From the NCBI RefSeq assembly GCF_000172155.1, contig NZ_ABIZ01000001.1:3009105-3073104 (forward strand): 64,000 nt of DNA, read 5' to 3'. The position numbers and the translations under genes were made by a program. How positions within the stretch are numbered: the first letter of the stretch is position 1; the number at the start of each line of letters is the position of its first letter. Positions 63,201 through 64,000 of this stretch are shown piece by piece. Under the pieces are notes generated by a model. The model was not told the origin of the DNA. It was given only the letters and a program-made list of their open reading frames with translations, and searched no databases. Source of the DNA: Verrucomicrobium spinosum DSM 4136 = JCM 18804 (GTDB taxonomy: Bacteria > Verrucomicrobiota > Verrucomicrobiia > Verrucomicrobiales > Verrucomicrobiaceae).

Positions 63201-64000
63201 GCGAGATACGAATGGCCTGAGAGCCCTGGATGTTGCCACCGAATACGTGATCACCTATGCGGTAGCAGCGGCGGGCGACAACGTATCGCTCAACAGCGCC
63301 GTGGCGACGGCGGGCACGGCGACGGTCAACTCCTTGAGATTGGATGGCAGCACCGCTGGCTTCAGTGTGACGGGGGCAGGTGGAGGCACCAATGTCCTGA
63401 CCCTGACGAGCGGCGCACTTTTGTTCACGGCAGGTGCCACCGACAATGACGTCACGATCAGCGGGTACGATCAAATTCTGGCGGGCACTGCAGACGCAGT
63501 GGCGGATGAACTGGTCGTCTTCACCACCAGCACACATGCGACAAGCCCGGCAGGGGCGACGCTCACGATCGCTTCCCAGATTGCCAACCAGGGGACGGCG
63601 GCGACCGGAGTCACCAAGGCCGGGAATGGCACTCTGGTGCTGAGCCACACAAACAACACCTACTCGGGCCCTACGACCATCAACCAGGGAGTGCTGGAGT
63701 TTGGAGCGGCGGGCAGCCTTGGCAGTGGCGGCGTTGTCCTGGCGGGAGGCACGCTCCGCTGGGGGGCGGGAAACAATGCTGATATCAGCAGCGGGCGTTC
63801 GGTCGAATTGCTGGGGGCTTCCGTCTTCCTCACCCCAGCCGGTGGGGGTGCCATCCTGAATGTGGGCAGTGTGTTCGACGTAGGGGCAAACAACGTCACT
63901 TTGAGTGGGGCGATTGGAAACAACGGCTACGGCGGACTGACCAAGATTGGAGCAGGCACCCTCTCTCTATCTGTAGCACCCACCTATAAGGGCGCGACGG
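60265..64000 (+). CDS. Autotransporter-associated beta-strand repeat protein (3' partial)
   Basis: The open frame starts at ATG 60265 (MVTTPFGSHARCNRALGSL) and stays open to the window end (at least 1,245 codons). A hydrophobic export segment CAAIILLATSAELPAA is followed by ANIYWGGTSDGNFQTLGNW, a typical start of verrucomicrobial surface proteins. The rest is Gly/Thr/Asn-rich beta sequence with recurring PATR-like units, for example KDGVGTLTFAAANTFTGN, KRSIGTMVMQGVNSYTGTT and KAGNGTLVLSHTNNTYSGPTTINQG. These form a right-handed beta-helix passenger. The C-terminus (a beta-barrel or PEP-CTERM anchor) lies beyond the window. Role: probably adhesion or surface structure. Confidence 0.85.
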   Translation, partial: MVTTPFGSHARCNRALGSLANLLQGPGRYAGWWEGFCAAIILLATSAELPAANIYWGGTSDGNFQTLGNWYTNVTQTTAASALPGASDIATFNAQGTVTNAISTLGQSLALQGMLFNSNASGNITLGTLNDFVVTLGTAGISVQAGSGSHTLNSGVTVGSTQSWTNNAGSNKVLTVAGNVTLSANLTLAGDTGINVTGPITATTNRTLTISNTSGAVNLGAVSTTNTQTFTVQSGAAATVNGVVSGANYHKDGVGTLTFAAANTFTGNLRILDGKVVVQASNTTNHQLIFGNASGGAGSNGFGTFELDNTVADVNYRISTLYVHPTSDGAVIQSSGGAFAANLFLNANRDFIVNETASDIDLLVNVGIANGDGTARSLNKRSIGTMVMQGVNSYTGTTSIARGKLVLDYSVNNSNSRLADAAVVSMSGGNLELLANGSASSAETVGSLTLGSGTNGIKLVENGANGVTLTVAAGISRAAPSSSSGSGVVNFELGSASLNKVVSVGGLGNDARGILGAWATVGGDRWATKNGSNEIVAHAATVQSNQSAWAALDHVVVDSVLMGTLRTAEVASLVFDAPVANNLVINNAAAALMLGSAGVLVSDDVGANATTISGGQLLVRNATQGANAELVLTNYSTGTLSVISHIGASNTTQSATLNMTLAGTGLIEIAGNNYYNGVTNIQGNVRVSGGNALNDYAALVMAAGGQMTTLGATLNLNGSTEIVGSLQGGAATDDTYAELGRGELSLGTGGTLIVNQSSSNSFHSRISGSGTLVKRGSGTLTLSTNGNHTMTGELRVLGGLLDLTGGVEGFININTIRLRGGQLRVEQNQTGQVNKLNNSATLVLEGTSGDGYRITGNQNATRTETVNILELQGGANTFTLNHSLTASPTNNAVLTTFAFGSTATSNFVRNNGATLLVRGANLGGTASATTTATRVTFGSYTKLDSFLIGDVSNSGTKRKILPFIISDSSATGAGNTFVTRDTNGLRALDVATEYVITYAVAAAGDNVSLNSAVATAGTATVNSLRLDGSTAGFSVTGAGGGTNVLTLTSGALLFTAGATDNDVTISGYDQILAGTADAVADELVVFTTSTHATSPAGATLTIASQIANQGTAATGVTKAGNGTLVLSHTNNTYSGPTTINQGVLEFGAAGSLGSGGVVLAGGTLRWGAGNNADISSGRSVELLGASVFLTPAGGGAILNVGSVFDVGANNVTLSGAIGNNGYGGLTKIGAGTLSLSVAPTYKGAT

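Overview
The window looks like a chromosomal segment of a GC-rich Verrucomicrobiota bacterium, close to Verrucomicrobium-type genomes. The evidence is the gene repertoire: a DUF1501 protein, a very large PVC-type dehydrogenase/HEAT/cytochrome c protein, a VIT/vWA protein with a PEP-CTERM tail, an autotransporter-associated beta-strand repeat protein, and many secreted proteins with signal peptides. Species assignment is inference; no rRNA or tRNA gene was seen.

Layout. (1) 1-8.2 kb is ordinary housekeeping on the + strand: DUF1501 tail, DPM1-like glycosyltransferase, GT-C-like membrane protein, glycerate kinase, FabD, dipeptide epimerase, M20 peptidase and Nudix hydrolase. (2) 8.3-28.4 kb is a visibly more AT-rich accessory island. 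It holds two pyruvyl-transferase-like proteins, GT9-, GT25-, GT32- and GT60-like glycosyltransferases, a methyltransferase-glycosyltransferase fusion and a sulfotransferase. In its middle sits a 6.2-kb RHS/YD-repeat polymorphic toxin with a translationally coupled zinc-ribbon candidate immunity protein and a repeat-flanked orphan cassette. That cassette has a second, frameshifted copy 10 kb away. One GT25 gene is split by an ISAs1-family element with a perfect 10-bp target duplication, and another carries a homopolymer frameshift. (3) 28.4-33.6 kb has a VOC/DoxX pair divergent from a LysR regulator, then an IS1380-like element with a frameshifted transposase. (4) 33.6-43.9 kb has the giant PVC cytochrome protein, secreted proteins, a KsgA-Nudix fusion, a 16-bp minisatellite and a Tat-exported sugar isomerase-like protein. 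(5) 44-60 kb is core: SecA, a VIT/vWA protein, an FAD dehydrogenase, a phospholipid operon (CDP-alcohol phosphatidyltransferase, PlsC, CdsA), PolA and an SdpI/SdpR pair. (6) From 60.27 kb to the window end runs an incomplete giant surface-repeat protein.

Functionally the island reads as a locus for an unusual surface glycan (possibly pyruvylated, sulfated and methylated), mixed with contact-dependent toxin genes. Both are eroding and being reshuffled by insertion sequences, repeats and single-base indels. The strongest leads for something new are the RHS C-terminal domain with its zinc-ribbon partner, the repeat-flanked orphan family, the methyltransferase-glycosyltransferase fusion and the KsgA-Nudix fusion.
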